Shown here one piece after another: positions 22,801-34,180 of a stretch of 64,000 nucleotides of DNA. The notes beneath the pieces were generated by a model. It was not told where the DNA came from. It saw only the letters and a list, made by a program, of their open reading frames with translations, and did no database searches. The stretch lies in NCBI RefSeq assembly GCF_042453785.1, contig NC_091670.1:35785501-35849500 (forward strand), read 5' to 3'. Origin of the DNA: Malus domestica. Lineage: Eukaryota; Streptophyta; Magnoliopsida; Rosales; Rosaceae. A program made the position numbers and the translations under genes. Position 1 is the first letter of the stretch. Every line of letters begins with the position of its first letter.

Positions 22801-25232
22801 CAAGGTAAACTAGTTTATCAAAGAGTTTAAATTGTTCTGTTTTCTCCTATGTGCAACCCCTTCCCTTGTTAGTCGGTTTACAGTGGATCATTATGAGAAA
22901 TGTTCGCACACGTGCATAACACTTGTGGTTTGGGGAGAGAATATACCTTATACATGATTTTGGGGTGGTTATTTTACCCCCTGCATTGTTAGGGGTGTCT
23001 GCTTGTGTGAATTGATATAGACATCATCCACATATCAATTTTACCATGTTCTCTTATGACATAGTTGCATTTTTGCTTTCTGTTAACTGTCTTTCATATC
23101 ACACCCTTCTCATTAATGATTTATAGGTTAGGGAGCATGCACGAAAATTGCTGGAGAAGCACATAAAGAAGCCTTTCTTTGATAAACGGTAAGATTGAGT
23201 TGACCTTCTTTATTACTATTCGTAAAATGCATTTGATGCCTTTCCTGTTTATTTTACCTTTATAAATTATTTAATTAGAAGGGCATGATATGAAATAAGC
23301 TGGAAAAAGGGTGTGCTTGACAGAAGCTGGAAACTATATTGGCACACCTTTTATATTATCAGAAAACACTATAATATTTGAAACATACCAAAATGGTATT
23401 AAATATGAAAATTGATTTACTGCTTGGCTCGATAATCAGTAAGGATTTCCGAAAACCAGTTGTTTGCCTTTTTCAAAAACAAAATTTTCAGTTTCAGTTT
23501 GGTAAGGCCAAACACCAAACTGAACTGATTAAAAATCTGTCCCATTTTGAACACCCCATTCCTCTCAAAGAAGAGGAAAAAACATAAAGCGAAAAAAGTA
23601 CAAAGACATCTTGCATGCATGCCGATGATTAAATAACATCTATGATATGATGAGTTCATCTAGTCGTGTTCGAATTTTACTTCTACGTATGCAAGGATAT
23701 AGTAAGTAGATTGTTTCTGTAGTGCATAAAAGCATTATTGTCTATCTAACACTATTGATTCTTTCCTTAGTCTTTGTGCTTTTACCTTTTCTTGTAATTT
23801 TATTGCGACTCATCAGTTTAAGACTTCCAAGTCCTATGATTTTCACAGTTTTGTAAGCCCCCATTGTTTTTAAAAATTGGTGCTACTGTACTTTGCTACT
23901 CGTTGGATCTAACTTTGTGACTTTGTCTTTTATTTCTGGCTGACTATAGTTATGGTGGTTCTGCTGAACGGATGAGTGTTGAAGAATTTGAGCAAGGAAA
24001 AAAATGGTTAAATGACACCTTTTACCTCATAAGGTAAGTTTCGTTACCAACTCTATTGTTTAGGCTAGTGTTCCCAAGTGAGCCACACTGCAAGGCTAGA
24101 TTGCATCATTGTGTCTGTAGTGCACTGTTTTATAAACATGTACGCAGACCTTATGGAGTAGAAGTCTTTGTTTCCTTTTAACTGATTTCTGATCATTTTG
24201 CTGCCCTTTTGATTTTACTCCTACGGCCATGTTATAGGTGTGAGGATGATTCTCTTCCAAATATCAGTTGGGTTCTTGATCTTGCACAAGCAGCAGTACT
24301 TAGGCATGGGGTGCGTGGACTTGTAATTGATCCTTACAATGAGCTTGATCATCAACGTCCCCCGAACCAGTTAGTCTTTTCATTTCATGTTGTGTGCTGT
24401 GTATTTACTCATAGCTATTTTACATATGAACCAGCACAATTTTATCCCTGAACTTCTTTAGTTTTATTTTTACTGCATTACTTCATTAGTTCTAACCCTT
24501 CCCCATGCTCGCTAATACCGCCTTTAGTATTCTTTGTATTGTACTTGCATATGCCGTAATTCCATGTTTCTTTTTTCTTTTACTAACAAGATTACTAAAA
24601 CTTCTACTTGTTACAGGACCGAAACAGAGTATGTGAGTCAGATGCTTACTAAGATCAAGCGGTTTGCTCAGCATCATTGTTGCCATGTTTGGTTTGTGGC
24701 GCATCCTAGACAGGTTGGTTACGTTGACCTTGACCATGCCTTTTTCTTTGATGTGGTTTCTCAGATTGCATCTCTTGTAACAGTTGCACCAGTGGACCGG
24801 GGGTCCTCCTAATCTCTATGATATAAGTGGAAGTGCACACTTCATAAATAAATGCGACAATGGAATTGTAATTCATCGTAATCGGGATCCAGAGGCTGGG
24901 GAGATTGATCAAGTACAAGTGAGTATTGTCATGGTCATCGACGTTCATTATTTTTTTGTCGTTGTCATTAACGATATATGTTGATATCAATTTGCAAACT
25001 TTGCAACTCAGGTTTGTGTACGGAAGGTACGAAATAAGGTCGCGGGAACCATCGGTGACGCCTTTTTGTCATACGATAGGTACGTTGAAATTTTAAGTAT
25101 ATTCTCCCTCCCTCCTCACCATATTTGTGAAAGTTAAAAGAGTCGGGATCCGAGATGACGGTTTCATTGTGGTGCTTGAGCAGGGCAACTGGTCAGTTTA
25201 TGGATGTTGAAAATACTCGAAAGAGCACATGA
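16898..25232 (+). CDS. TWINKLE: TWINKLE-type organellar DNA primase-helicase
   Basis: T7 gp4-like enzyme that primes and unwinds DNA in mitochondria and plastids. Coding exons: 16898-17159, 17573-17709, 18417-18472, 18563-18620, 18736-18834, 18979-19062, 19974-20054, 20438-20503, 20595-20711, 20930-20977, 21064-21149, 21255-21315, 21810-21992, 22673-22804, 23127-23188, 23950-24033, 24238-24369, 24617-24713, 24784-24918, 25012-25079, 25184-25232; all are GT-AG and in frame, 698 residues. Residues 1-85 are Arg/Ser-rich, a targeting peptide with a second Met at 24. A zinc finger (CPMC about 131-134; CCFRGKC about 158-164), TOPRIM primase (VEGEIDK 282; ATDGDVPG 343) and RecA-like helicase with Walker A GVPNSGKS (457-464) and Walker B LVIDP (567-571) follow. 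Both primase and helicase motifs are kept, unlike the animal protein, which has lost primase residues. Confidence 0.95.
20350..20372. repeat. T homopolymer in TWINKLE intron
   Basis: A run of about 22 T just before GGGG, in the intron before the exon at 20438. Confidence 0.8.
22308..22517. mobile_element. Possible MITE in TWINKLE intron
   Basis: TAAGGGCGCCTGTTTGGAA at the left and its imperfect inverse TTTCCAAATGGGCCCTTA at the right enclose about 200 bp rich in short AGAAGC/GCTTCT-like motifs. No clear TSD, so the class is open. Confidence 0.55.
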
Positions 25233-25707
25233 GGAGAAAAAGGAAATTACGTTGTACAGTGGAATCCAGTAGCATGTTGGGGGTGTCGGGTGAGTTTCCT
25301 GATTCCCGGCGGGCGTTTTCGTGTCGCGAAACAGCACGGCAGCGTCGCAAGAAGGAAGCGGCACTCAACTACTCGGGAGGGTTACCTTCAAATTTTGTAT
25401 GCTAATTTTTTCTCTATTATTTGAGATGTGAATTTAGTGATTCATTGGGTATGTGATCAAGGTGTATTCAACAATGTAGAAAATTATATTAATGTTATGT
25501 GTTCTATGTTTTTTTTTTTGGACAAACGATAGCGTTGATGGGTTGAATTGTTACTTGTCAGAGGGGCAGGGTGAGGATCGAACTTGTGGTGCACTTTCTG
25601 CTACTATGGTAAAGCACCATCCGCATGTTCTATGGCTCGAAGTAACGAATTAATCATTGTTGGAAGACCAAAAATATGGAGTGGCAAAACTATTCGCCTA
25701 ATTCTAA
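25233..25707. other. Region downstream of TWINKLE
   Basis: 3' UTR of TWINKLE, then a minus-strand SINE (25509-25625) and the left TSD of a Mutator-like element. Confidence 0.4.
25509..25625 (-). mobile_element. SINE, short tRNA-derived family, copy 2
   Basis: On the minus strand it begins GCGGATGGTGCTTTACCA, has a B-box-like AAGTTCGATCCTC and ends CTATCGTTTGTCC followed by 11 A. The TSD TGTTCTATG is perfect (25500-25508, 25626-25634). 117 bp. Confidence 0.85.
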
Positions 25708-26440
25708 GAGTATTTATCAAATATAGCCAAAAATTAACCTTTAATTTCAAAAATGTCACTTTTTATAAAATCTATCAAATATATCCAAAATTCCACCTAA
25801 ATAGACACAAATACCTTCAAATTTAAAAATCAAATATATTAAAGGCTTTTTAGCCAAAATGATTCGTGACATTGACATTACTCCTTAATCTGGTCCTTAA
25901 CAATTAATGATAATCAATAGTAGTGTTCTTGAATTTGTCTATCGTGAATCATTTTAGTCTTTCTTTGAATTTGTCCATCGTGACCATTTTAGTTTTTTTT
26001 GTGAAAAATTTGTCAATTACTTTGTTAGTGTGGTGATGTGGCATCACGTGGGTCTCACAAATACAATCATATAATGACATGTGGATTAACTTCAAAAACT
26101 ATTTTTATAATTAAAACTAAAAATGATATTAGTAAGAAAAAAGTCGTTGAAGGCATGATTGAAATTATGCTGCTCTCACTTGCGGTAACTGTGGCGGCGC
26201 TCAATGCCGGTGATGAGCGGGTCGAAGGGGATAGGGTTGTGGTGGTGGAGTGTAGAAGCGAAGGTGAATTTGACCGGAACTTGAGGCAACAATAGCTAAA
26301 AAGCCTTTAATTTATTTAATTGTTAAATTTGAGAGTATTTGTGTCTATTTAAGTGAATTTTGGATATATTTGAAAGTTTTTATAAGAAGTGACATTTTTG
26401 AAATTAAGAGTTAATTTTTGGCTATATTTGATAAATACTC
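25708..26440. mobile_element. Mutator-like element with 145-bp terminal inverted repeats
   Basis: The perfect 9-bp TSD TAATTCTAA (25699-25707, 26441-26449) flanks ends that start GAGTATTTATCAAATATAGCC. The inverted arms run about 145 bp (25708-25850 and 26293-26440). The centre holds a G/C-rich stretch (about 26155-26293) unlike the AT-rich arms, with an ORF that matches nothing known to me. It could be a captured host fragment (Pack-MULE style). No transposase. Confidence 0.85.
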
Positions 26441-26449
26441 TAATTCTAA

Positions 26450-27712
26450 CCTACTTTCCCACTTACTCTCGGCTAATCCAAATTACGCAATATCTTACAC
26501 TTAAAGAAATCTTAAACATGTATAATGTATGAGATTAGGTAATTCAAGCAATATCTTACACTAAAAGAAACTCTTAATGATGTATAATGTATGAGATTAG
26601 GTAATTGAAGATTCCGAACAAAACTAATTATTTATATGAGATTAGGATTAATTATCAATTAGAGGAATCGTATGACCCTAAGCGAAATTATCTACCACAT
26701 GCAGCTTCAGCTTAACCAGCTAATCATGCAATGCCCAAGTGAAAGAAGGTGGTGGACGTCATCAACCAATGATAGCTTGCCAGATGATAAGATTTCCTCT
26801 TTTATTATTGTTTCGAGTCATTATTCGGCGTGTACAAATAATAGTCTGACACATATGCTAAATGACGATACTTGAGCCTTGAGGAATGAGGCAAAGTATT
26901 TTCTTTTGTGAATGAGTGGACGTATATGCTAAAAAGACAATACTTGCTTCCATCTTATTTGTTCACCTTCTTATTCACTCACTTGTAATTATCATATATT
27001 AACCATACAAATATCAAAATCGGAAACTTTCATTTTCTTAATTATTATTCCTAAATCGCTGCTACCTAAATCAAGCATATTCACAGTCGTTAACCCGTTT
27101 CCTTAATACGGAAGATTAAAAAAAATTAATGGAGTACACAAAACATAAATCTAATCATATGAGATGTCATGATGATTACAAACGGACCAATCAAGATTGT
27201 AGTCCTGGAAAATATTGTCATTTTCTTATACTTAATTCTCACAAAAGTATGATGCTAAAGCATTATGCCAATTAACTTTTGTAATTCATTTAATATTTAG
27301 TAATTGGTTTTTTTTTTCCTTCAAAAAGTCAAATTTTTATTTATGTTCTAAATCTAATTACATATTTTTATTTGAAAATTCGAAAACAAAGGAAGAATAA
27401 TTAACCACCTACAAGGTGAGTTTGAAGATTCATAACATGTAAAATTACCATTTTATCCCTATTCTGTTTGGGTAGTTGTCTGTTGTTCTTCTCTATCAAG
27501 TGAGGCATTTTAGGGATATTTGAATGTTTCACAATTTTGGTGTGCTCTCTTTACATATACATAGATAAAGCTAGGAGGCAAAAAAGGTCAATCATCCATA
27601 ATCCAAAATTATCCCTTTTTAATTAGAAATTCAAAAACAATTTAATTAAAAAAAATCCAAACTAACAAAACAAAACTATGTAAAAGAGTGAATTTGTACA
27701 CGCGTGAGTATG
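26450..27712. other. AT-rich intergenic DNA
   Basis: No gene seen. A duplicated unit of about 75 bp (around 26485-26605, with TATAATGTATGAGATTAGG twice) is visible. Confidence 0.5.
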
Positions 27713-27838
27713 TGGTAAGTGACATTTTACCACAGTAGTGGAAAGATGTAAAACTCTTACATGGCGACGTGAGTCCGAACTCTGTCGGTGACTAATTTAA
27801 TATATAATTTAACAAAATCTATCATTTGACAAAAAAAA
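27713..27838 (+). mobile_element. SINE, short tRNA-derived family, copy 3
   Basis: Begins TGGTAAGTGACATTTTACC, carries a B-box-like GAGTCCGAACTC and ends CTATCATTTGAC plus 9 A. A 6-bp TSD AGTATG lies at 27707-27712 and 27839-27844. Confidence 0.7.
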
Positions 27839-27844
27839 AGTATG

Positions 27845-28405
27845 AAGTTTTTAATACCCTCACTTGACAAAAAAGACAACACCAAGTTATCCATATATAA
27901 TAAGGGTACAATTGTAACACACAAACATAATAAGGTTAAAATTGTAATACACAAAATAGAATATTCAGAATACGTGTGTGCATATAAAAAATGAGTGTTT
28001 ACAACCGTTGGATGAAAGACACCCACACTTTCAAATTCATTGTGACCCTTCGATTACTCATCCAACAAATACCGTATCACATTCTTCCTTTCCACGAAAA
28101 AACAAAAAACAAATAAAAATGGAGAAGCACTCCAGATTGAATCGACCTAAACTAAGCAAAGAAGTTTGTACGATAGAAACCGCAACCTACCACATGTTCA
28201 GGAGGCAACAAGGGGTTACTCAAATTTGTTAAAATTAGAGTTGTTATAGTGAGATGGATCATGGCTGACGATAAGTTTATGAAAAATTTATGACATACAA
28301 ATTTGATTAATTATGTTATAATGTTTAGAAATTAGATTCACTTCCGTCATTTTTCTATTTTATTATTATTATTATTATTATTTTGTCAAGAGTAGAATTT
28401 ATTGA
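27845..28405. other. AT-rich intergenic DNA with (ATT)n
   Basis: No gene seen. An (ATT) run of about 7 units lies at 28360-28382. Confidence 0.45.
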
Positions 28406-28645
28406 TCATAATCGAATTAAAATGCATACATCTTCCGCTAAAATGTTAAATAGAAAATCCGGGCCAATACAATCCCACTCACAGGGACAGCCCTCGTTAA
28501 ACAGATGTTTGGCTACCCGGTGTGATGCACGATTACATTCTCTGGGTACAAACATGAACTCCACCGAAGTTAGACTTCGTGCAAGAGTCCAAATGTCTTC
28601 CAAGGTACCCAATGCAATGTCAGCATCACACTTCTTAGTACTCAT
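28406..28645 (-). pseudogene. RNase H-like fragment of a non-LTR retrotransposon
   Basis: The minus strand encodes IWTLARSLTSVEFMFVPREC, N-R-A-S-H-R-V-A and a C-terminal tail. This is the end of the RNase H-like (RVT_3) domain that follows reverse transcriptase in plant LINEs and in related single-domain proteins. The N-terminal half with the catalytic acids is missing. It is isolated with no neighbouring exons. Confidence 0.65.
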
Positions 28646-29391
28646 TTGGATAATGACCTTATTCCTTTTCGATTTTGATCAATGTTCTTTGACTTTTATA
28701 TCTGCCTCGTTATTTCAATAATTAAGCATTTACATATCAGCATATTTAAAATTATTTAACCATTTTCAAATACATCCATTACATTTAATATATTTATATT
28801 TGTAGCCATTTTTGAATTTGTAACCATTTTTTATAAATTTTGCACCAATTTTGTTTTTAGTTTTAATTATTAATTTCTATTTGTACCCATATTTTTTTCA
28901 ACTTTTATTTTTACCTATAATTTGTTTAATCTTTTATTTGTACCCATTCATATATTAATACTCTACCAATTTTTTCATAAAAATGTACCACTATTTTATA
29001 TGTAAAATGTACAGATATATTTGTTTTGAGGTTTCACGCACTTCAAATTTGAAGAAAAAAAAGCTTAAAAATCTCTATTTGGTTCCAAAATTTAGAAGGA
29101 ATTATAAATTTTCGTTATTAAATTTTTTAATTATTACTGAATAAAATATAAACTAATATTAAAATTAACATTTTATTCTTCAATCAAAATATTAAAAATA
29201 ATAAAATTTTAGAATAAGATTTTGTCAACCAATCGAAATTCCCTTTTAAAGTGATATATGAAAATGAAGAGTTAAACCTGACGCTTATTGCCGTTTACTA
29301 CTACTGTCTAGTGATATTTCTCTTTTTTTGTAAGCAAAAAATGTTATATTTAATTCTTGTTAAAGGTAAATTTAAACTACATTAATAAAAA
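28646..29391. other. AT-rich intergenic DNA
   Basis: Low-complexity AT-rich sequence; no gene or bounded element seen. Confidence 0.4.
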
Positions 29392-29515
29392 CTAGCATAT
29401 GGGCACACATAAAATATGTGAATTTTTTTTTATATTTTGTTTTTGAAATAGAAGGAAAGAGGAAGAGAGTGATAGAGATTTTTTTTTTAATTAGTAAAAA
29501 TAACATCGTTGGTTA
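29392..29515 (-). mobile_element. Helitron 3' end (family of the 34181 copy)
   Basis: On the minus strand the sequence ends in a hairpin (CACAT..ATGTG), then GTGCCCATATG and CTAG followed by T, the Helitron terminus rule. It shares GAAATAGAAGGA and GAAGAGAGTGATAGAGA with the reverse complement of 34181-34464. The 5' end was not found. Confidence 0.55.
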
Positions 29516-29967
29516 AAAAACAAAACAAAAAAACCCGACAGCGGTTATTAAAATTTGAACGACTGAGGAAAGGCAAATCTAGCTGTCCACAAAAACCAAA
29601 AGGAAAAAGCAATTTTTTAAAAACAATTTGGCAGGTAATGTCTGTCCTCCTGACGAATTGGTCAAAGAAAAAAAAAATATCTTTCCAAGTTTTCAAACTT
29701 TGTGTTGTCTCCAGCCAATGAAATGCTGTGCATGTTAAGCACCTAAGATTGACCACACACGATCATTCCCTACTGGCAAAACTAAGAACGTAGTGGGTCC
29801 CAATGAGATTCCTTTAACGCCAAATCTGTGCTGGCATCCAGGCTATCAAAACCCCCCACCCTCGGTAGAAGAAGAAGCCACCCAACGGCTCTCGTCCTAT
29901 GCGGTGGCTTTACAGATATGTGACCGTTGTGGGCCCCGCCACTCCCCATTGGGGGAGTTTTCGAAAA

Positions 29968-29973
29968 TATATA
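29968..29973 (+). promoter_or_regulatory. TATA box of the patellin gene
   Basis: TATATA lies 188 bases before the ATG in an otherwise mixed-composition promoter. A start about 30 bases downstream would give a leader of about 160 bases. Confidence 0.55.
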
Positions 29974-30160
29974 GCCGTTGCAACCCAAGGAAAAAGCCCA
30001 CAACTCTCTCCACTCTTAAACGCCACGAGTTCTCACCAGAGTGCAAGCAAATTTTCTCTCTTCCCAAACAGAGCAACCGATTTTCTCTCTTGTTTTCTGG
30101 GATTTTCTTGGGTTCTCTTGCATTTTCTCGGGTGATTCGCTATTCGGGTTGATCGAGAAG

Positions 30161-32109
30161 ATGACTGTGGAGGAGACCCAGGTGGCTGAAGTGGTGGTTG
30201 TTTCCCAGGAGGAGGCGGAGAAGGTCGTGTGTGAGAATGAGAAGGTTGTTGAGGGAGATGATAAGGTGAAGGAGGTGGATGAGGCGGAGTCGAAGCCGAA
30301 AACGATTGAGAAGAGCTCTTCTTATAAGGAAGAGAGCAACTATCTCTCCGATTTGAAGGAGTTCGAGAAGAAGGCGTTGAACGAGCTGAAATCGAAGCTG
30401 GAGGAGGCCATTTTGGGCAACAAAATCTTCAAGAAGGAGGAGCCGAAGAAGGAGGAGGAGCAGAAGGAAGAGAAAAAAGTAGCAGAGGAGGAAGAGAAGA
30501 AGGAAGAGAAAACAGAGGAGGCAGTGAAAACGGAGGAGGTAGAAAAAACAGAGGAGGTAGGAAAAACTGAGGAGGTTAAAACAGAGGAGGAAGAGAAGAA
30601 TGAAGAGAAAGCAGAGGAGGCTTGTGAGACAAGGACAGAGGAAGTAGCTGAAGAGAAAGCCGAAGAAGGCGAACAAGAGAAGAAATCGGAAGAAGGGTAT
30701 GAAGTAGTAGACACGGATATCTCTCTTTGGGGAGTGCCCCTTTTCCCTGGGAAGGGTTTTGAGGGAACTGATGTTGTGCTCTTAAAGTTCTTGAGGGCTA
30801 GGGAGTTCAAGGTCAACGAGGCTTTCGAGATGCTGAAGAAAACCCTTCAATGGAGGAAGGAGTCGAAGATCGATTCGATCTTGGACGAGGATGTCTGTGC
30901 TGATTTGAGCTCTGCTGCTTACTTGAACGGCGTTGATCGCGAAGGCCACCCCGTTTGCTACAACATTTTTGGGGTTTTCGACAACGAGGAGCTTTATCGG
31001 AAGACTTTTGGGAATGAGGAAAAGAGAGGGCAGTTCCTGAGGTGGAGGCTCCAGCTGATGGAGAAGAGCGTTCAGAAGCTGGATTTGAGGCCTGGTGGTG
31101 CCACTTCTCTTCTTCAGATCAATGACCTCAAGAACTCGCCCGGGCCGGCGAAGAAGGAGCTCAGGATTGCCACAAAGCAAGCTGTTGGGCTTTTGCAGGA
31201 CAACTACCCTGAATTGGTTGCCAAAAATGTAAGCCTTCTTTCACATTTTCGCTTTAGAAATCCGTTTTTATTTTCTTTTGTTTTGCATAAATTGGACATA
31301 TTTTGATGGGTTTTGGTTTTTGATATGCAGATCTTCATAAACGTTCCTTTCTGGTACTATGCACTCAATGCTTTGCTATCTCCTTTCTTGACTCAAAGAA
31401 CCAAGAGCAAGTTTGTCGTTGCTCGCCCGGCGAAGGGCACTGAAACCCTTCTCAAGTAAGTGGTTTTTGTCTCCTTTTATACATTGCTGAATTTAGCGGC
31501 TGGATGTGTGCTCAACAATCTAAGAGAATGTGACGGTGTATCTTCGCCACTTACATATTGACTCCATCTGAAGCTTACCCAAATGAACTGTGGTTGTCCA
31601 CAACAGGTACATTCCAGCTCAGGAGATTCCTGCTCAGTATGGCGGCTTCAAGAGGGACAACGACAGCGAGTTCTCTGCCGAAGATGGCGCTGTTTCGGAA
31701 CTTATCATCAAGGCTGGATCGACTGGAACCGTACAGATTGATGCAGCAGAGGTAGTAATAATAAAGTGTTCTTGATTCATTTTTTGTTAGATTGCTTTTC
31801 CTCATGTGCTTTTTCACTAAATCATTGATTTTAAATGGTGTTCGGTAACAGGTTGATAACACATTAGTGTGGGACTTGACTGTTTTGGGATGGGAAGTGA
31901 ATTACAAGGAGGAGTTTGTTCCCACTGAGGAGGGGTCATACACCATTATTGTTCAGAAGAAGAAGAAAATGGGGTCTAATGAAGGCCCGATTCGCAACAC
32001 TTTCCGAAGCAACGAACCCGGGAAGGTTGTCCTGACAGTCGAGAACAATTCGAGCAAGAAGAAGAGGGTTCTGTACCGGTACAAGGCCAAGAAGTGCTTC
32101 ACAGGCTGA
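30161..32109 (+). CDS. PATL4: Patellin, SEC14-GOLD phosphoinositide-binding protein (PATL4 type)
   Basis: Patellins bind phosphoinositides and act in membrane traffic, cell-plate formation and auxin-carrier positioning. Exons 30161-31228, 31331-31455, 31607-31751 and 31852-32109 (all GT-AG) give 531 residues. Residues about 1-200 are very Glu/Lys-rich and repetitive (EEKKEEK, KTEEVE), with a KSSSYKEES..LKEFEKKALNELKSKLEE helix near 46-80. The CRAL-TRIO N segment (LLKFLRAREFKVNEAFEML), the SEC14 domain (LLQINDLKNSPG, DNYPELVAKNIFINVPFWYYA, PFLTQRTKSKFVV, YGGFKRDND) and a C-terminal GOLD domain ending in KKKRVLYRYKAKKC follow. The start was chosen by the recalled PATL4 N-terminus (MTxE); the frame is open 120 bases further up, but that part is leader-like. 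Confidence 0.95.
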
Positions 32110-32406
32110 GAGAGAAAGAGAGTTGAACTGCAAAAGAAGGTTGCAATGCAAGTAAATTGCTTGAGAGAGCATTATACATAGTAGAGCTTATTCTTTTAGA
32201 GTGAGGCAATAATTGGTTGAGGAGATAGAGAAATTGATGATAGTTCATTCTTTTGGAGGATCTCTGTGATTCTGTAATTTGATATATGTTTTCATGTGTA
32301 TGGTTTTGCTTTGTGATTTTCAATTTGGCTAAGACTTTGAGAGTGAATATATATATTGGCAATTATCCATTTTGAAGAAAATTTGTTCTTTTCTAGTATT
32401 GATTAC

Positions 32407-32791
32407 GGAACCAGATCACCTTTGGATCCGAATAATATGAGCTCAATGATCAAATGATTCAAACCGTTGAAATTTGATCCAATGACTACAAACAGGGGCC
32501 CTCTAAAAGTTATAATAATTGTAGCCGTTAGATCAAATTTCAACGGTCCGGATCAAATGATCCTTAAGCTCAGATTATTGGGATCCGATTCCATTAATTA
32601 TTACGGAACCAGATCACTTCTGGATCCGAATAATATGAGCTCAATGATCAAATGATCCAAACCGTTGAAATTTGATCCAATAGCTACAAACAAAGGGCCC
32701 TCTAAAAGTTATAATAATTGTAGCCGTTAGATCAAATTTCAACGGTTCGGATCAAATGATCCTTAAGCTCAGATTATTGGGATCCGGTTCC
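32407..32791. repeat. Tandem pair of hairpin (MITE-like) units
   Basis: Two units of about 186 bp (32407-32592, 32605-32791), repeated at a 198-bp period. Each is itself an inverted repeat: GGAACCAGATCAC..GGATCC at the left pairs with GGATCCGGTTCC at the right, and GAAATTTGATCC with GGATCAAATTTC inside. The 12-base linker ATTAATTATTAC recurs as ATTAATTACTAC after unit two. Confidence 0.85.
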
Positions 32792-33155
32792 ATTAATTAC
32801 TACCCAAAAATTTGATCTCAGATCTTATATTTGAGTAATATGTCAAACTGTAAAATCACCTTCATATGTTGGTGATGTCCCTGCTCTATTTAAATCCTCA
32901 TATGGTTGAACATTTGGTGCCCATGATTGGATTTGCTTAAAAAAGCAAACAAGAGACACAAAAAAGATATGAAACTAAAAACCAAACAAGAGACACAAAG
33001 GAGATATGAAACTGGGGACAGCAAGACCCACTGCCCATTTTATGGCCAGAACAACAATGTCTCAGTTTTTTTTTTCTTTTTTTCTTTTTTTGGTCTCAGT
33101 TAATTGGTTTGAATAAAAAAGAAAACAATTTTAGGCAGGAACAGTATTTGTTATT
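32792..33155. other. Intergenic DNA
   Basis: No gene seen; pyrimidine-rich near 33060-33095. It ends in the left TSD of a SINE. Confidence 0.4.
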
Positions 33156-33299
33156 TTTTAAACAAATGATAATATCTATACTCAAGGGGAGGGAGTGTAC
33201 TTAGCCTCACAATGATCTTGCAATAATATGGTTCAAATTTGTATTTGGTACTCACTTATCAGTGAAGAGAAATACCGGTAGACCGTAATACTAAGTGAC
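33156..33299 (-). mobile_element. SINE, short tRNA-derived family, copy 4
   Basis: A 16-bp perfect TSD, AACAGTATTTGTTATT, lies at 33140-33155 and 33300-33315. The minus strand has a B-box-like AATTTGAACCATA and ends GATATTATCATTTGTTT plus A, the same 3' end type as the other copies. Confidence 0.88.
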
Positions 33300-33731
33300 A
33301 ACAGTATTTGTTATTATTATTTCTTTGCAACATACTTTGTAATTAATTGCTCAGAAACATTACGTTTTCACATCAAGGGGAAAAATAAAAGAAACATTAT
33401 GCTTTCAAGAACTCAAGAAGAAAAAATTGCAGCACAAAAATTTGCAAAAAAATGAAGGAACAAAGCTGTGCAACAATACCCTTCATTCCCTCATTCCTTT
33501 TGCTCTGTAGTAGCACAGTACGTTGTCTCACTCCTTTCCGTGCATCTCAAATACACCCCCGTTCCGCTTCCGAACAATCTCAACAAATTCTCAGTGACTT
33601 CCTCCATTGCCTTGCAGAAAAGCTTCAGTCCACCACCAACCCTATCATGGAAGCCATTTAAACCCCACAAACTACATCATTTCAACAAGTTTTGCTGGCA
33701 CTCGCTAAAAACTGCAGATACACAACGCTTG

Positions 33732-33770
33732 TTTCGTTTCCTTTCAAAAAAAAAAAAAAAAAAAAAAAAA
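33732..33770 (+). mobile_element. Ultra-short retroposon stub (14 nt plus A25)
   Basis: TTTCGTTTCCTTTC followed by 25 A is flanked by CAACGCTTG direct repeats (33723-33731, 33771-33779). Removing it restores the alignment to the intact BBE gene. The structure fits target-primed insertion of an almost wholly 5'-truncated element. Confidence 0.75.
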
Positions 33771-34180
33771 CAACGCTTGCAACTCCAAAACCTTTGGCTA
33801 CTGTAGCAGCCAAGCACGAACGCCATGTGCAAGCAACCGTAATTTACACAAAACAACATGGGTTGCAGATTAGAATCCGAAGTGATGGCCATGATTATGA
33901 GGGCCTATCATACGCATCGGATGTCCCCTTTGTCATTCTTGACAAATCTCCGATCCATTGATGTTAACGTGACGGAATGGGGAGTTTGGGTTCAGTCAGG
34001 GGCTACTGTTGGTGAACTTTATTATGAAGTTGGAAAGAAAAGTAGGGTTCATGGGGTTGCAGCTGGATCTTGTCCGAGTGTTGGTATTGGTGGTCACTTG
34101 GGTGGTTGTGGAAATGGTCCTTTGTTGAGAAAATATGGGCTTACAGTGGATAATGTTGAAGATGCTAGAGTAGTTAATAA

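Noticed and set aside
30041..30160. N-terminal extension of the patellin ORF
   Set aside because: It lies in the leader after the TATA box, and the recalled PATL4 N-terminus matches the ATG at 30161.
30140..31180. Long ORFs on the minus strand opposite the patellin first exon
   Set aside because: They mirror the Glu/Lys-rich exon (Leu/Phe- or Ser-rich shadows) and match no family.
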